Assembly: GCA_030431985.1 (NCBI GenBank)
Contig: JAUIIB010000017.1
Location: forward strand, 1 to 50,781
Reading direction: 5' to 3'
Source of the DNA: Gammaproteobacteria bacterium
GTDB lineage: Bacteria > Pseudomonadota > Gammaproteobacteria > Burkholderiales > Nitrosomonadaceae
DNA: 50,781 nucleotides
The notes beneath the pieces were generated by a model. That model saw only the letters and a program-made list of their open reading frames with translations, had not been told where the DNA came from and did not search any database. Below, piece after piece: positions 43,321 through 50,781 of the stretch. Position 1 is the first letter of the stretch; each line of letters begins with the position of its first letter. Position numbers and translations under genes: made by a program.

Positions 43321-46300
43321 TTAAGCTTTAGCGGCCTGCTCATCAGTACTTAGATCAGAATAAATTGATTTTGGAGCCATAGCAATCTGCTCAGATAAAT
43401 TCTTGATATGAATCTCCCGTTGCGGGAAGGCAATTTCGATCTTGGCCTCACGAAAACGCCGATCAATTTCCAAGAGCAACTCATGTCGCGTTTTCAAAAA
43501 CAAATCGGGATCGGGAATATAGATTCTTAACTCAAAATGTAATGAACTATCCCCAAATGTAATAAAGTGTGCACTGGGTTCTGGATCTTTAAGTACATCC
43601 GGATTATTTCTGGCAATTGACATCAAAATATCATAAGCTAGTTTTGTGTCCGATCCGTAGGCAATTCCAACAGAAATAACAATACGTAAAATTGAATCGG
43701 ACAGCGACCAATTAATAACCTGACCGGTAACAAATTCCTTATTAGGAATAATCAATTCCTTCCTGTCCCAGTCAGTAATAGTTGTCGCGCGCATCTGGAT
43801 GCGTGATACTTTACCACTAATAGTCCCAAGCGTGACGACGTCTCCGACACGTACCGGACGTTCAAATAAAATAACTATACCCGAAACAAAATTAGCAAAA
43901 ATCTCTTGTAATCCAAAACCCAGGCCGACGGTGACAGCCGCAGCAAGCCATTGCACTTTCGACCAACCGATGCCTAGTGCGCTAAAAGTCATAGCAAAAC
44001 CAATAATGATAATGACATAGCGAACAATAGAAGTAATGGCGTAGCGCCCGCTGGGCGTAAAAGGCAAGCGTTGTAAGATGACGATTTCGAGCAACCCTGG
44101 AATATTATTGCTGATGAAAAAAGTCATAATAAAAATCACAACCGCCAGCAACAGACTTGCAAGTGTTATGGGTATAAAGCTAGTCGTCTCATTACTACCA
44201 CCTTCCGTACCGGCTACTTCGGTATTCCATAACACCACTTCATCCAATAAATTAAATGCTGGGAAAACCTGCGCCCATATCAATGCGAAACCAATCACAA
44301 TCGTGAACCAATATGCAGTGTTGAGCAATTTCATAGTTTGCGCACTAATAGCCTCAACATCCAGTTCAGCTTCTTCGATAACGCTTTGATTTCCAGCTTC
44401 GGGTGCTTTGGATTTATCGTCATCTTGCGCCGCAAATTTTTTTCTCCATTGCTCTAGCGCTAATTTGCGCTGTTCGATATTCAACCAGCGTATCAATAGC
44501 GCCCATCCAACAATCATTGCAAAAACAAGCAGTAAAGAATGAATAATCAGTAGTGATAGCTTACCGGCTGTATACATATAACCAGCCGCAGATGTTACGG
44601 CGAGTACAAATGGGGTTATTAACAAAAAAGGAAACCATACACCCGCTAAACGACTCGCCCAGCCTTCAGAATTTTTCTCTAGATAAGACCTTAATAGTCC
44701 TTTTGCCGGATGCAGTAAACGATAAATCAGTACCGTGGTCGCTGAAACAAATACAAAAAAGACGAGCCTTCCCATCGATTCATGATGGGCCTCAATCGAA
44801 GTTTCGTCAGTCATAACATAGATAAAAATCACCGGTAAAATCACAATTAAATACCAAGTCAGTTGCTTTCTAACTAACTCCATATTTTCTCGTTTCCATC
44901 GGAAATGTAATTCACCCAGCCCGTTTTCACGACACAAATTAAGCAATAACAATCCCGAAAACAGTAAATATGTCATCATTGCGAGCCCGTTACTCACTGC
45001 AAAAACAAATTCAGAATCAGACTCGATCTGCTGAATTCGCCAAGTAATAAGATAGATAAATAACGGCCATGCTAGTGACAATAAAATAGTAATTACAACC
45101 GCCCAAAGCGTATCAACAAAACTGGCTTTGCTGAGTTTAGTAACATAACGACCCAAAACTGACAGTTTTTGTTTTAGTAAGCGTTGAATCAATAACAAAA
45201 CTAGAAAAGAAAGAAAAAGCGGCGTAATGACTACAAAATTATCTTTGATATCAGCACCTAAAAGAAATGTTACTTCTATCCATGATGAAGGATTGAATAA
45301 CCAGGCCGTCGCCGCCCCTAAGCCCCGAACATCCTTAAACTGTATCATTGGCGCACTCTGAACCCAGAGTATATGAGTATCTATAAACGCTTTGTATTCT
45401 TTGATTAAAGCAATGAATTCAAGCTCTTTTTCATATACAACATAAAGCTTGGTATCAAAATAATCGTCATAGACACTAATTAATCCATTTAAATAGTCTT
45501 CTTTTTGTTGCTCGAGCGCTTGATAAACTGCGGCATGAAGTTCGCTACGTGCGGGCTCCTGTAATTCAATTTTTGCATCGGAGATCATGCGGGATACCGC
45601 ACTATTAACATCGACCATTTCTAGCAAACGATCTTCGATTTCAATACGTCGTTGCTGTACATTGTGGATTTCCAGAGCAAGCGCATCAATTTTTCTTTCG
45701 TAATTCTCAATATCAGGTAGCAACTTAAGATCATTGCGTAACTTTAAACCGATTACATTGGTCAAGCCGGTTTGAATAATTTTTTCCTGAATACGATCAT
45801 AATTACGCTGTACTATGACGGACAGATTATCTTGTTGTTTCAATCTCTTACTTAAATGCACGCTTTTTGCGGTGATACTTGTCAATTCAGCGGCCAACTG
45901 CTTATTTTCTTCCATAATGGTACGAACCAGAGGATGCGCTGAATTAGCAGCCTCACTTGCAGTCGCCGCTACTTGTTTAGTACGTTCTGCTACAGCTGAT
46001 CGACGTTGATTAATGATTTCTTCATAGTTATTAAAATTTCGCTCGGCAACCAGCACATCACGCTCAGCTGCGTATCGTTGCATCCTTAACAGCTCCCGCT
46101 GCTGATTATAGCTGCGATCTTCCAATTCCAATTCCTGGATTAGTAGTGAAAGATAATCGATTTCCACATCCCGTAAAGATTTTTTTGTAACGACAGGTCT
46201 GTCCTTCGAATTAGTAGCAGTTGCAGTGCTTCGTTGTAACTCCTCAAGTCGGGTTCGGATAGATTTAATTTCTTCTTCAATCTTGGGAGAGCGCTCATTT

Positions 46301-46848
46301 CGTCTGTTAATTTCTTGTTGTACTTCGTTACGTACATTCTTGGCATCTGTCAGCATTTTTATTGCCGCTTCAAATTGCAATTCAAGCTGTTCCAATGTTA
46401 GTTTCGAATCTATTATTCCAGATTTTAATTCCTCTTCTTGCAACGGTGATTCCAGTTTTTTTTGGAGAAATTTAAGTTGCTGCGATACTTTCTGAGAAGA
46501 TTCTACAAAGTGGATCGCGCGGCTGGCGGATTCAACACTTTTATGCAAAAAATCATCGATTTGGCTCAATGACAGTAACTCGGATTGTTGCTGGGAATTT
46601 AATGATTCTATTTTCTTCAGTGTGGTGATGCGCTCACCAATTTCACTCAATAATACACTGAATTTGTTGCGCTTTTCCTTGAGTGATCTTTCAATATCCG
46701 CATACGAATGGTTATTACTGTCTGCAAAAACAGAACCATAACTGCAAGCAAAAAAAATACCAAGCGCAAGAATCAAGACATTAAATAAACGATACTTCAA
46801 CTTCAGAAACCCGGCGTTATAAAATAAATGGATGGCATCTGTTTCCAA
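43321..46848 (-). CDS. MscK/KefA-type large mechanosensitive ion channel
   Basis: The 1175-residue protein has the MscK layout: a signal peptide (about 20-42), a long periplasmic coiled-coil region rich in Q, E, R and L (about 45-490), a series of membrane helices (about 520-970) and a C-terminal MscS core from about 975 (GLGFGLQEIFANFVSG, then FERPVRVGDVVTLG, then IIPNKEFVTGQVINWSL). Such channels open under membrane tension and release solutes in osmotic downshock. The open frame starts at TTG (46848) with no Shine-Dalgarno sequence; a second TTG at LKYRLF is possible, so the N-terminus is uncertain. It follows the sensor kinase by 69 bases on the same strand. Confidence 0.9.
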   Translation of the reverse strand: METDAIHLFYNAGFLKLKYRLFNVLILALGIFFACSYGSVFADSNNHSYADIERSLKEKRNKFSVLLSEIGERITTLKKIESLNSQQQSELLSLSQIDDFLHKSVESASRAIHFVESSQKVSQQLKFLQKKLESPLQEEELKSGIIDSKLTLEQLELQFEAAIKMLTDAKNVRNEVQQEINRRNERSPKIEEEIKSIRTRLEELQRSTATATNSKDRPVVTKKSLRDVEIDYLSLLIQELELEDRSYNQQRELLRMQRYAAERDVLVAERNFNNYEEIINQRRSAVAERTKQVAATASEAANSAHPLVRTIMEENKQLAAELTSITAKSVHLSKRLKQQDNLSVIVQRNYDRIQEKIIQTGLTNVIGLKLRNDLKLLPDIENYERKIDALALEIHNVQQRRIEIEDRLLEMVDVNSAVSRMISDAKIELQEPARSELHAAVYQALEQQKEDYLNGLISVYDDYFDTKLYVVYEKELEFIALIKEYKAFIDTHILWVQSAPMIQFKDVRGLGAATAWLFNPSSWIEVTFLLGADIKDNFVVITPLFLSFLVLLLIQRLLKQKLSVLGRYVTKLSKASFVDTLWAVVITILLSLAWPLFIYLITWRIQQIESDSEFVFAVSNGLAMMTYLLFSGLLLLNLCRENGLGELHFRWKRENMELVRKQLTWYLIVILPVIFIYVMTDETSIEAHHESMGRLVFFVFVSATTVLIYRLLHPAKGLLRSYLEKNSEGWASRLAGVWFPFLLITPFVLAVTSAAGYMYTAGKLSLLIIHSLLLVFAMIVGWALLIRWLNIEQRKLALEQWRKKFAAQDDDKSKAPEAGNQSVIEEAELDVEAISAQTMKLLNTAYWFTIVIGFALIWAQVFPAFNLLDEVVLWNTEVAGTEGGSNETTSFIPITLASLLLAVVIFIMTFFISNNIPGLLEIVILQRLPFTPSGRYAITSIVRYVIIIIGFAMTFSALGIGWSKVQWLAAAVTVGLGFGLQEIFANFVSGIVILFERPVRVGDVVTLGTISGKVSRIQMRATTITDWDRKELIIPNKEFVTGQVINWSLSDSILRIVISVGIAYGSDTKLAYDILMSIARNNPDVLKDPEPSAHFITFGDSSLHFELRIYIPDPDLFLKTRHELLLEIDRRFREAKIEIAFPQREIHIKNLSEQIAMAPKSIYSDLSTDEQAAKA

Positions 46849-46917
46849 AATTAGACTTACAGAAAAATAGATCGCATTACAATGGAAACACGTTAGATAA
46901 ACTGCTTTAATATAAAC

Positions 46918-48252
46918 CTATTTGGCATCGAGGTAAATCGTGATACACGCGCCTTTGGGTGAGTTTTTATCAATCGATAAATCGCCGCCGTAAACTTGTA
47001 TAATGTCGCGCACAATGGCAAGTCCAATGCCATGCCCCGGAATAGATTGATCAGCTCTCACACCACGTTCCAATATCCGAGTGATTTCATTTTGAGGAAC
47101 GCCTGGGCCATCATCCTTTACCTGTATAACAATATGTTTCAGATGCCGCTCAGCAGACAAAACGATTTGTTGGCGGCACCATTTGAATGCATTGTCGACA
47201 AGATTACCCAACAGCTCCATTAAATCACCTTCATCAATACGCAGGCTGATCGAGTGATCAATGCCAATCGTAATTTCGGGATTTTTATCGTGATAAGCCT
47301 TACTGACAGTTTTTACAATTCGATCAGCAATTGGATATACCAAGACCGGACGCATGCCTGGAGAACTACCAGCCGTTGCAGCACGACGCAGCTGATATTG
47401 AATAATATTATCCATACGTTCAATCTGCTCACGCACAGTGTCATCATCTGAATCATGCGGCAAGGTAACAGCACCATGAAGTATAGCTAGCGGTGTTTTT
47501 AAGCTATGCGCTAAATCGGCAAGTGCATTACGATAACGTTTTTGTTGTTTCCGTTCGTGATTAATAAGTGAATTGATACTGTCGGTTAATAGTTTTAACT
47601 CACTCGGATAATGACCAATAACATTTTCCTGTGTACCAGACTCAATTGCAGACAATTCATTCGATACACGACGCATGGGTTGCAAACCCCAACGTAACAC
47701 CAGCATTTGCGTAATTAACAGTAGCAAGGCCATAACACCCAGCCACCCCCAAAGATCTTCACGATAACGATCAATCTGTGCATCAAATAACGTTGTATCA
47801 GTGATGACATTAAAAGTCAGAGGATAACTGCCCGACTTGGTTGTCCATGCAACACCATAGCGATATATGAAATACGATGCATCATCAATCATGATTTGAC
47901 CGAAATGCTTAACACCTTTATCTAACAGTTGAAACTTTGGAAGCCGCTTATTTAATGCCGATGAGGAGCGCCAAGCTATTCGTTTTTTATGATCGGCAAT
48001 GAATGCATATGTATTAGAGTCAGGCCTACTGAGTTCCGTATCGAGCAGATTGGTCGGCATGATCAGCCTGCCATTTGGATCAACCTCGGCATCTCCCATT
48101 AACAAGAGCAACCTGGCCAGCATTTTATCTTGCACCCCTATTCTGGCACTGTCATAAAACGCCCGATCTAAAGCCAGTGCAATACCCACAGTAAAAATCA
48201 GCAGAACACCCGTCGCACTCAGTAAGATACGCGTATTGAGCGACATCATCAC
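46918..48252 (-). CDS. Sensor histidine kinase, PhoQ/QseC-like
   Basis: An inner-membrane sensor of 444 residues. Two membrane helices (about 10-30 and 168-188) enclose a periplasmic domain of about 135 residues. A HAMP segment (about 188-240) leads to the dimerisation helix with phosphorylated H249 (ADLAHSLKTPLA) and the ATPase domain with N, G1 and G2 boxes (GNLVDNAFKW, DDGPGVP, GHGIGLAIV). The layout and the PhoQ-like wording suggest sensing of metal cations or envelope stress, but the ligand is not known. ATGATGATG at the start overlaps the regulator stop (four-base overlap). Confidence 0.92.
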   Translation of the reverse strand: MMMSLNTRILLSATGVLLIFTVGIALALDRAFYDSARIGVQDKMLARLLLLMGDAEVDPNGRLIMPTNLLDTELSRPDSNTYAFIADHKKRIAWRSSSALNKRLPKFQLLDKGVKHFGQIMIDDASYFIYRYGVAWTTKSGSYPLTFNVITDTTLFDAQIDRYREDLWGWLGVMALLLLITQMLVLRWGLQPMRRVSNELSAIESGTQENVIGHYPSELKLLTDSINSLINHERKQQKRYRNALADLAHSLKTPLAILHGAVTLPHDSDDDTVREQIERMDNIIQYQLRRAATAGSSPGMRPVLVYPIADRIVKTVSKAYHDKNPEITIGIDHSISLRIDEGDLMELLGNLVDNAFKWCRQQIVLSAERHLKHIVIQVKDDGPGVPQNEITRILERGVRADQSIPGHGIGLAIVRDIIQVYGGDLSIDKNSPKGACITIYLDAK

Positions 48253-48932
48253 GGTTTATCGCATGCAATGGTAAAACGGTATCCGCGGCCTCGCAGTGTT
48301 TCAATGGGGTTTAAACTTCCGGTGGGGTCCAATTTTCGCCGTAAACGACCGACCATTACTTCAAGCACATTACTGTCACGATCTTCATCATGCGGATAAA
48401 GATAATCCGTTAAAACCTGTTTGGATAATACTTCACCCCGGTGCCTGATCAGGTGCTCGAGCAGGCGATACTCAAACGATGTCAAATCTACTTTGTTTTC
48501 ATCGATTGTAACCAGTTGTGCTGAAACATCGATTACGATAGGACCGCATTTTAGCAAAGTACTGGGTATACCTGTTGCACGACGTAGCAAGGCCTTAAGC
48601 CTTGCCAGCAATTCTTCCATCTGAAACGGTTTTGTCAGATAATCGTCCGCACCAATTTCAAGCCCTAACACTTTGTCTTGCCAACTATCGCGTGCAGTTA
48701 AGATTAAAACTGGTAGAACACTACCCTGCGCCCGCAATGTCTTAATTACTTCCAGTCCTGATATACCGGGCAAACCCAAATCGATGATTGCAGCATCCAG
48801 CGGATATTCATTCGCAATATACAAACCTTCAGTGCCGTCACTGCACATGTCGACCATATAACCTGCAGACTCGAGTTTCTGACAAATCTGTATTCGTAAT
48901 TTTGTTTCGTCTTCAATAACTAAAATACGCAT
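48249..48932 (-). CDS. OmpR/PhoP-family response regulator
   Basis: A 227-residue DNA-binding regulator. The receiver domain has E7 and D8, the phosphorylation site D51 (AAIIDLGLPG) and K101 (YLTKPF). The C-terminal winged helix shows LTSFEYRLLEHLIRHRGEVLSKQVL and the family ending VMVGRLRRKLDPTG...TLRGRGYRF. It lies two bases after the PepSY gene and overlaps the kinase gene by four bases, so the three form one operon. Confidence 0.95.
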   Translation of the reverse strand: MRILVIEDETKLRIQICQKLESAGYMVDMCSDGTEGLYIANEYPLDAAIIDLGLPGISGLEVIKTLRAQGSVLPVLILTARDSWQDKVLGLEIGADDYLTKPFQMEELLARLKALLRRATGIPSTLLKCGPIVIDVSAQLVTIDENKVDLTSFEYRLLEHLIRHRGEVLSKQVLTDYLYPHDEDRDSNVLEVMVGRLRRKLDPTGSLNPIETLRGRGYRFTIACDKP

Positions 48933-48934
48933 GG

Positions 48935-49225
48935 CTATTGCCCAGATTTGATTGTCCCGTCTGTCGCACTCACCTGCACAATATGAATAGAGCCTTGATC
49001 GCTGAGTATTTTGATACGATAAACATCACCGCTGCGCTTAACATCCAAGAGACGCCCCTTAATTTGTCGCTGTGCTATAGCTATCGCATTTTGCTGCGAA
49101 ATCTCTGTTTGATTGTTACTTGTTCTTACTAGATTAGTTACCAGCTGATAGCTCCCGGAAAAAGCTGGAGTGGGAAAAAAAGTGATTAACAGTGCAATCA
49201 AAAAGATTTTTTGCAGTGCATTCAT
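48935..49225 (-). CDS. PepSY-domain exported protein
   Basis: A 96-residue protein with a signal peptide (about 1-23, ending PAFS) and one PepSY domain (about 42-96): the helix SQQNAIAIAQRQIKGRLLDVKR followed by paired beta strands with VYRIKILSDQGS and IVQVSATDGTIKSG. PepSY proteins are small periplasmic domains that often accompany two-component systems or metal handling. Here it is the first gene of the PepSY-regulator-kinase operon and may modulate the kinase's periplasmic domain; that role is an inference. Confidence 0.88.
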   Translation of the reverse strand: MNALQKIFLIALLITFFPTPAFSGSYQLVTNLVRTSNNQTEISQQNAIAIAQRQIKGRLLDVKRSGDVYRIKILSDQGSIHIVQVSATDGTIKSGQ

Positions 49226-49293
49226 GGGTAAGCGGCTCTATTGTCAAACGATACCGGATTTTATCGTATCGCTGGTGTATTGAATCAAACTAT

Positions 49294-49327
49294 ACCTGCA
49301 AAAAAGGCCCACAGCCTTTTCACAGGT
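49294..49327 (-). terminator. Intrinsic terminator after the His-rich gene
   Basis: On the minus strand the stem AAAAGGC/GCCTTTT with a five-base loop ends in a T-run, inside a wider ACCTG/CAGGT repeat. It begins nine bases after the stop of the histidine-rich gene and separates it from the PepSY operon. Confidence 0.75.
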
Positions 49328-49335
49328 ATTTTGTA

Positions 49336-49740
49336 TCAATAGCGTAACATAAAGCTTGTATTTCCGGTATGAACACCTAATGACATGTGATTGGGATAAC
49401 CATATCCCGCAACGGGTGGATAATTGATATAGCTTGGTCCATATCCGTATACAGGTCGGGGACTATAATACGGCTGACTGTAGTACCGGCGTGGTGGATA
49501 ATAGGCCCGATTATAGCCGCCATAATACGGATTGTGGCGGTTATAATAATGCCGTTTATAGTGATGGCGATGATGGTGGCGATGTGAATGTCTGTGACCA
49601 TGGCCGTAATGATGTTTGTGATGTCCGTGACCAAACCGATGATGCCCCCTGCCCGCCTCAACCGCAACTGGCATTGCCAAGACCACTCCAAGCAATATCA
49701 TTAGCAGTATATTCACCGGCGATAATATTCTAGTTTTCAT
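49336..49740 (-). CDS. Exported histidine- and tyrosine-rich protein
   Basis: A 134-residue protein with a signal peptide (about 1-29, ending VEA). Residues 33-69 contain 18 histidines, set in repeats such as GHGHHKHHYGHGH; the rest (70-118) is rich in Y, P and R with repeats of the type PYYSPRPVYGYG. In all there are 20 His and 20 Tyr. No enzyme domain is present. The most likely use is binding of metal ions (copper or nickel) in the periplasm or at the envelope, which would suit the nearby amoC gene of a copper enzyme; this is an inference. A GGGGG-containing ribosome-binding region precedes the ATG. The region has its own terminator. Confidence 0.8.
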   Translation of the reverse strand: MKTRILSPVNILLMILLGVVLAMPVAVEAGRGHHRFGHGHHKHHYGHGHRHSHRHHHRHHYKRHYYNRHNPYYGGYNRAYYPPRRYYSQPYYSPRPVYGYGPSYINYPPVAGYGYPNHMSLGVHTGNTSFMLRY

Positions 49741-49844
49741 TGGGAACCCCCATTAAATTGTTAACGATTCAGGTCGAAGCCTGACAATTTAACTATACGT
49801 ATAACAACATGAATGTAAACTGAATATCTTACTGTGTAAAAGAT

Positions 49845-49873
49845 AAAAACCTTCGAAATAAGCGAAGGTTTTT
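49845..49873. terminator. Bidirectional intrinsic terminator
   Basis: A perfect 11-base stem AAAAACCTTCG/CGAAGGTTTTT with the loop AAATAAG. Both strands end in T5, so it can stop transcription in both directions. It lies 43 bases after the stop of the amoC-linked gene (minus strand) and before the His-rich gene. Confidence 0.85.
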
Positions 49874-49915
49874 AAGATGATGTGTAGATTGAAAAACCTG
49901 ATTAAAGCGAGTTAT

Positions 49916-50458
49916 TCAATGCTGAAGCTCGCGACGTTTTAAAAACTTGTCAGTAGCCAGCACGATTAGCAAAAACGCCAAGATATAGGGTGTCATTGTA
50001 AAAAACATATCCTTATAGTTTGTCATTTGTATATGCAGTGGGTATTCATAATGCAGTGAAGGAACACCGACGCCTGTAACAAATAGCGTGTAGTCACCCT
50101 TATCGAGACTGAACGCACCTTTGATAATCCCATCTGAATGATCGGTAGAATATATAGATGCTATAGTATCGCCCAATGAATCACCGTTCCCACGAACAAT
50201 TTTGACGTCGATCGGCATTTTGCGCAAAGCGCTGTCGACCAGATCCAAAACCCAGAAAGTTTCGCCTTCTTGTGGAATTTCAGTACAGTACTCAGCCTTT
50301 GGATCGTGTTGTGGCTGATAAGTGCTTAAATGCACCATACTACCAGCCATCGTGCGCACACAGACATCTGATTCCAGAGAAACATTGCCGTGCGCGAACA
50401 CACAACCACTGTACAACAATACAAATACCGTACTAAAAGTCCATATTTTTTTAATCAT
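49916..50458 (-). CDS. amoC-linked membrane-anchored periplasmic protein
   Basis: A 180-residue protein of unknown function. A signal peptide (1-22, ending CVFA) is followed directly by HGNVSLE, so the mature protein would start with histidine, as in copper-binding AmoB/PmoB and His-brace proteins. The periplasmic part (23-150) has two cysteines (C33, C58) and further H43, H51, H107, H136 and H142. A single membrane helix (about 153-169) leads to the positive tail KFLKRRELQH, giving a periplasmic domain with a C-terminal anchor. GGAG lies seven bases before the ATG at 50458; the open frame extends upstream but lacks support. It lies 101 bases after amoC. The layout recalls AmoD/PmoD, but I cannot claim homology. 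Confidence 0.75.
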   Translation of the reverse strand: MIKKIWTFSTVFVLLYSGCVFAHGNVSLESDVCVRTMAGSMVHLSTYQPQHDPKAEYCTEIPQEGETFWVLDLVDSALRKMPIDVKIVRGNGDSLGDTIASIYSTDHSDGIIKGAFSLDKGDYTLFVTGVGVPSLHYEYPLHIQMTNYKDMFFTMTPYILAFLLIVLATDKFLKRRELQH

Positions 50459-50515
50459 ATAAACTCCATTCAGTTGCTGGTCAATCCTCCCTAAACAGCC
50501 ACAATCGATTTTAAT

Positions 50516-50546
50516 TCCCATGGTTTACATCCAGCAAACCATGGGA
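50516..50546. repeat. Strong 11-bp inverted repeat between amoC and the next gene
   Basis: Arms TCCCATGGTTT and AAACCATGGGA around a nine-base loop form a perfect hairpin 14 bases after the amoC stop (minus strand). It is followed by ATTAAAA, not a T-run, so it is less likely an intrinsic terminator than a 3'-end-protecting or processing hairpin. Confidence 0.8.
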
Positions 50547-50559
50547 GCAAAAAGACAAT

Positions 50560-50781
<222 letters not shown>

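Noticed and set aside
42931..43353. 140-codon open frame opposite the asparaginase gene
   Set aside because: It is an antisense shadow of a clearly conserved gene and its translation resembles no protein family.
49377..49733. Several long open frames on both strands overlapping the His-rich gene
   Set aside because: They arise from the biased His/Tyr codons of the real gene; only the 49336-49740 frame has a signal peptide, a ribosome-binding site and a terminator.
50401..50458. Lipoprotein signal (C19) in the amoC-linked protein
   Set aside because: The residues before the cysteine (LYSG) do not fit the lipobox well, and the signal-peptidase I site after FA is better.

Overview
The window looks like chromosomal DNA of an ammonia-oxidising betaproteobacterium close to Nitrosomonas. 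The strongest single clue is the right-hand end, which carries the 3' part of amoC (ammonia monooxygenase subunit C). The rest agrees with this: a betaproteobacterial tpiA-secG-tRNA-Leu-nuoA..N block, a glycogen cluster with two GH57 enzymes, and moderately A+T-rich DNA with uniform codon use. The species is an inference. No phage, insertion sequence, CRISPR array or plasmid gene was seen.

Layout. 1-753: the start of an exported protein cut by the window edge, then a gene-poor stretch with a possible decayed ORF. 754-9945: glycogen and alpha-glucan metabolism, with glgB on the minus strand diverging from glgC, two GH57 genes and pgi. 10267-14695: an unusual LpxK-like/Trm112 fusion, lnt and lysS. 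14757-18443: xerD, ogt and htpG on the minus strand; htpG has a good heat-shock promoter and a long perfect A+T palindrome upstream. 18698-34808 (minus strand): tpiA, secG, tRNA-Leu(GAG) and the complete 14-gene nuo operon for respiratory complex I. 34994-41485: a PilZ protein, uppP, thiC under a TPP riboswitch, pcm, a TolC-type outer-membrane protein and the RNase P RNA. 41610-43308: a frameshifted glutathione S-transferase gene and an isoaspartyl peptidase. 43321-49225 (minus strand): a large MscK-type mechanosensitive channel and a PepSY/response regulator/sensor kinase operon. 49336-50781 (minus strand): a histidine/tyrosine-rich exported protein, a membrane-anchored periplasmic protein whose predicted mature N-terminus is histidine, and the amoC end.

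How the genes work together. GlgC supplies ADP-glucose, GlgB branches the glucan, the GH57 enzymes remodel or degrade it, and Pgi links glucose-6-P to fructose-6-P; glycogen synthase and phosphorylase are not in the window. Complex I in an ammonia oxidiser is thought to run largely in reverse to make NADH. AmoC belongs to the membrane enzyme that oxidises ammonia, and the gene directly after it is not amoA, so this looks like a stand-alone amoC copy with its own partner gene.

The points most worth a second look are the amoC-linked 180-residue protein (possible N-terminal-His metal site) with the strong hairpin before it, the LpxK-like protein that has lost its catalytic aspartates and is fused to a zinc ribbon, the palindrome beside the htpG promoter, and the single-base frameshift in the GST gene.
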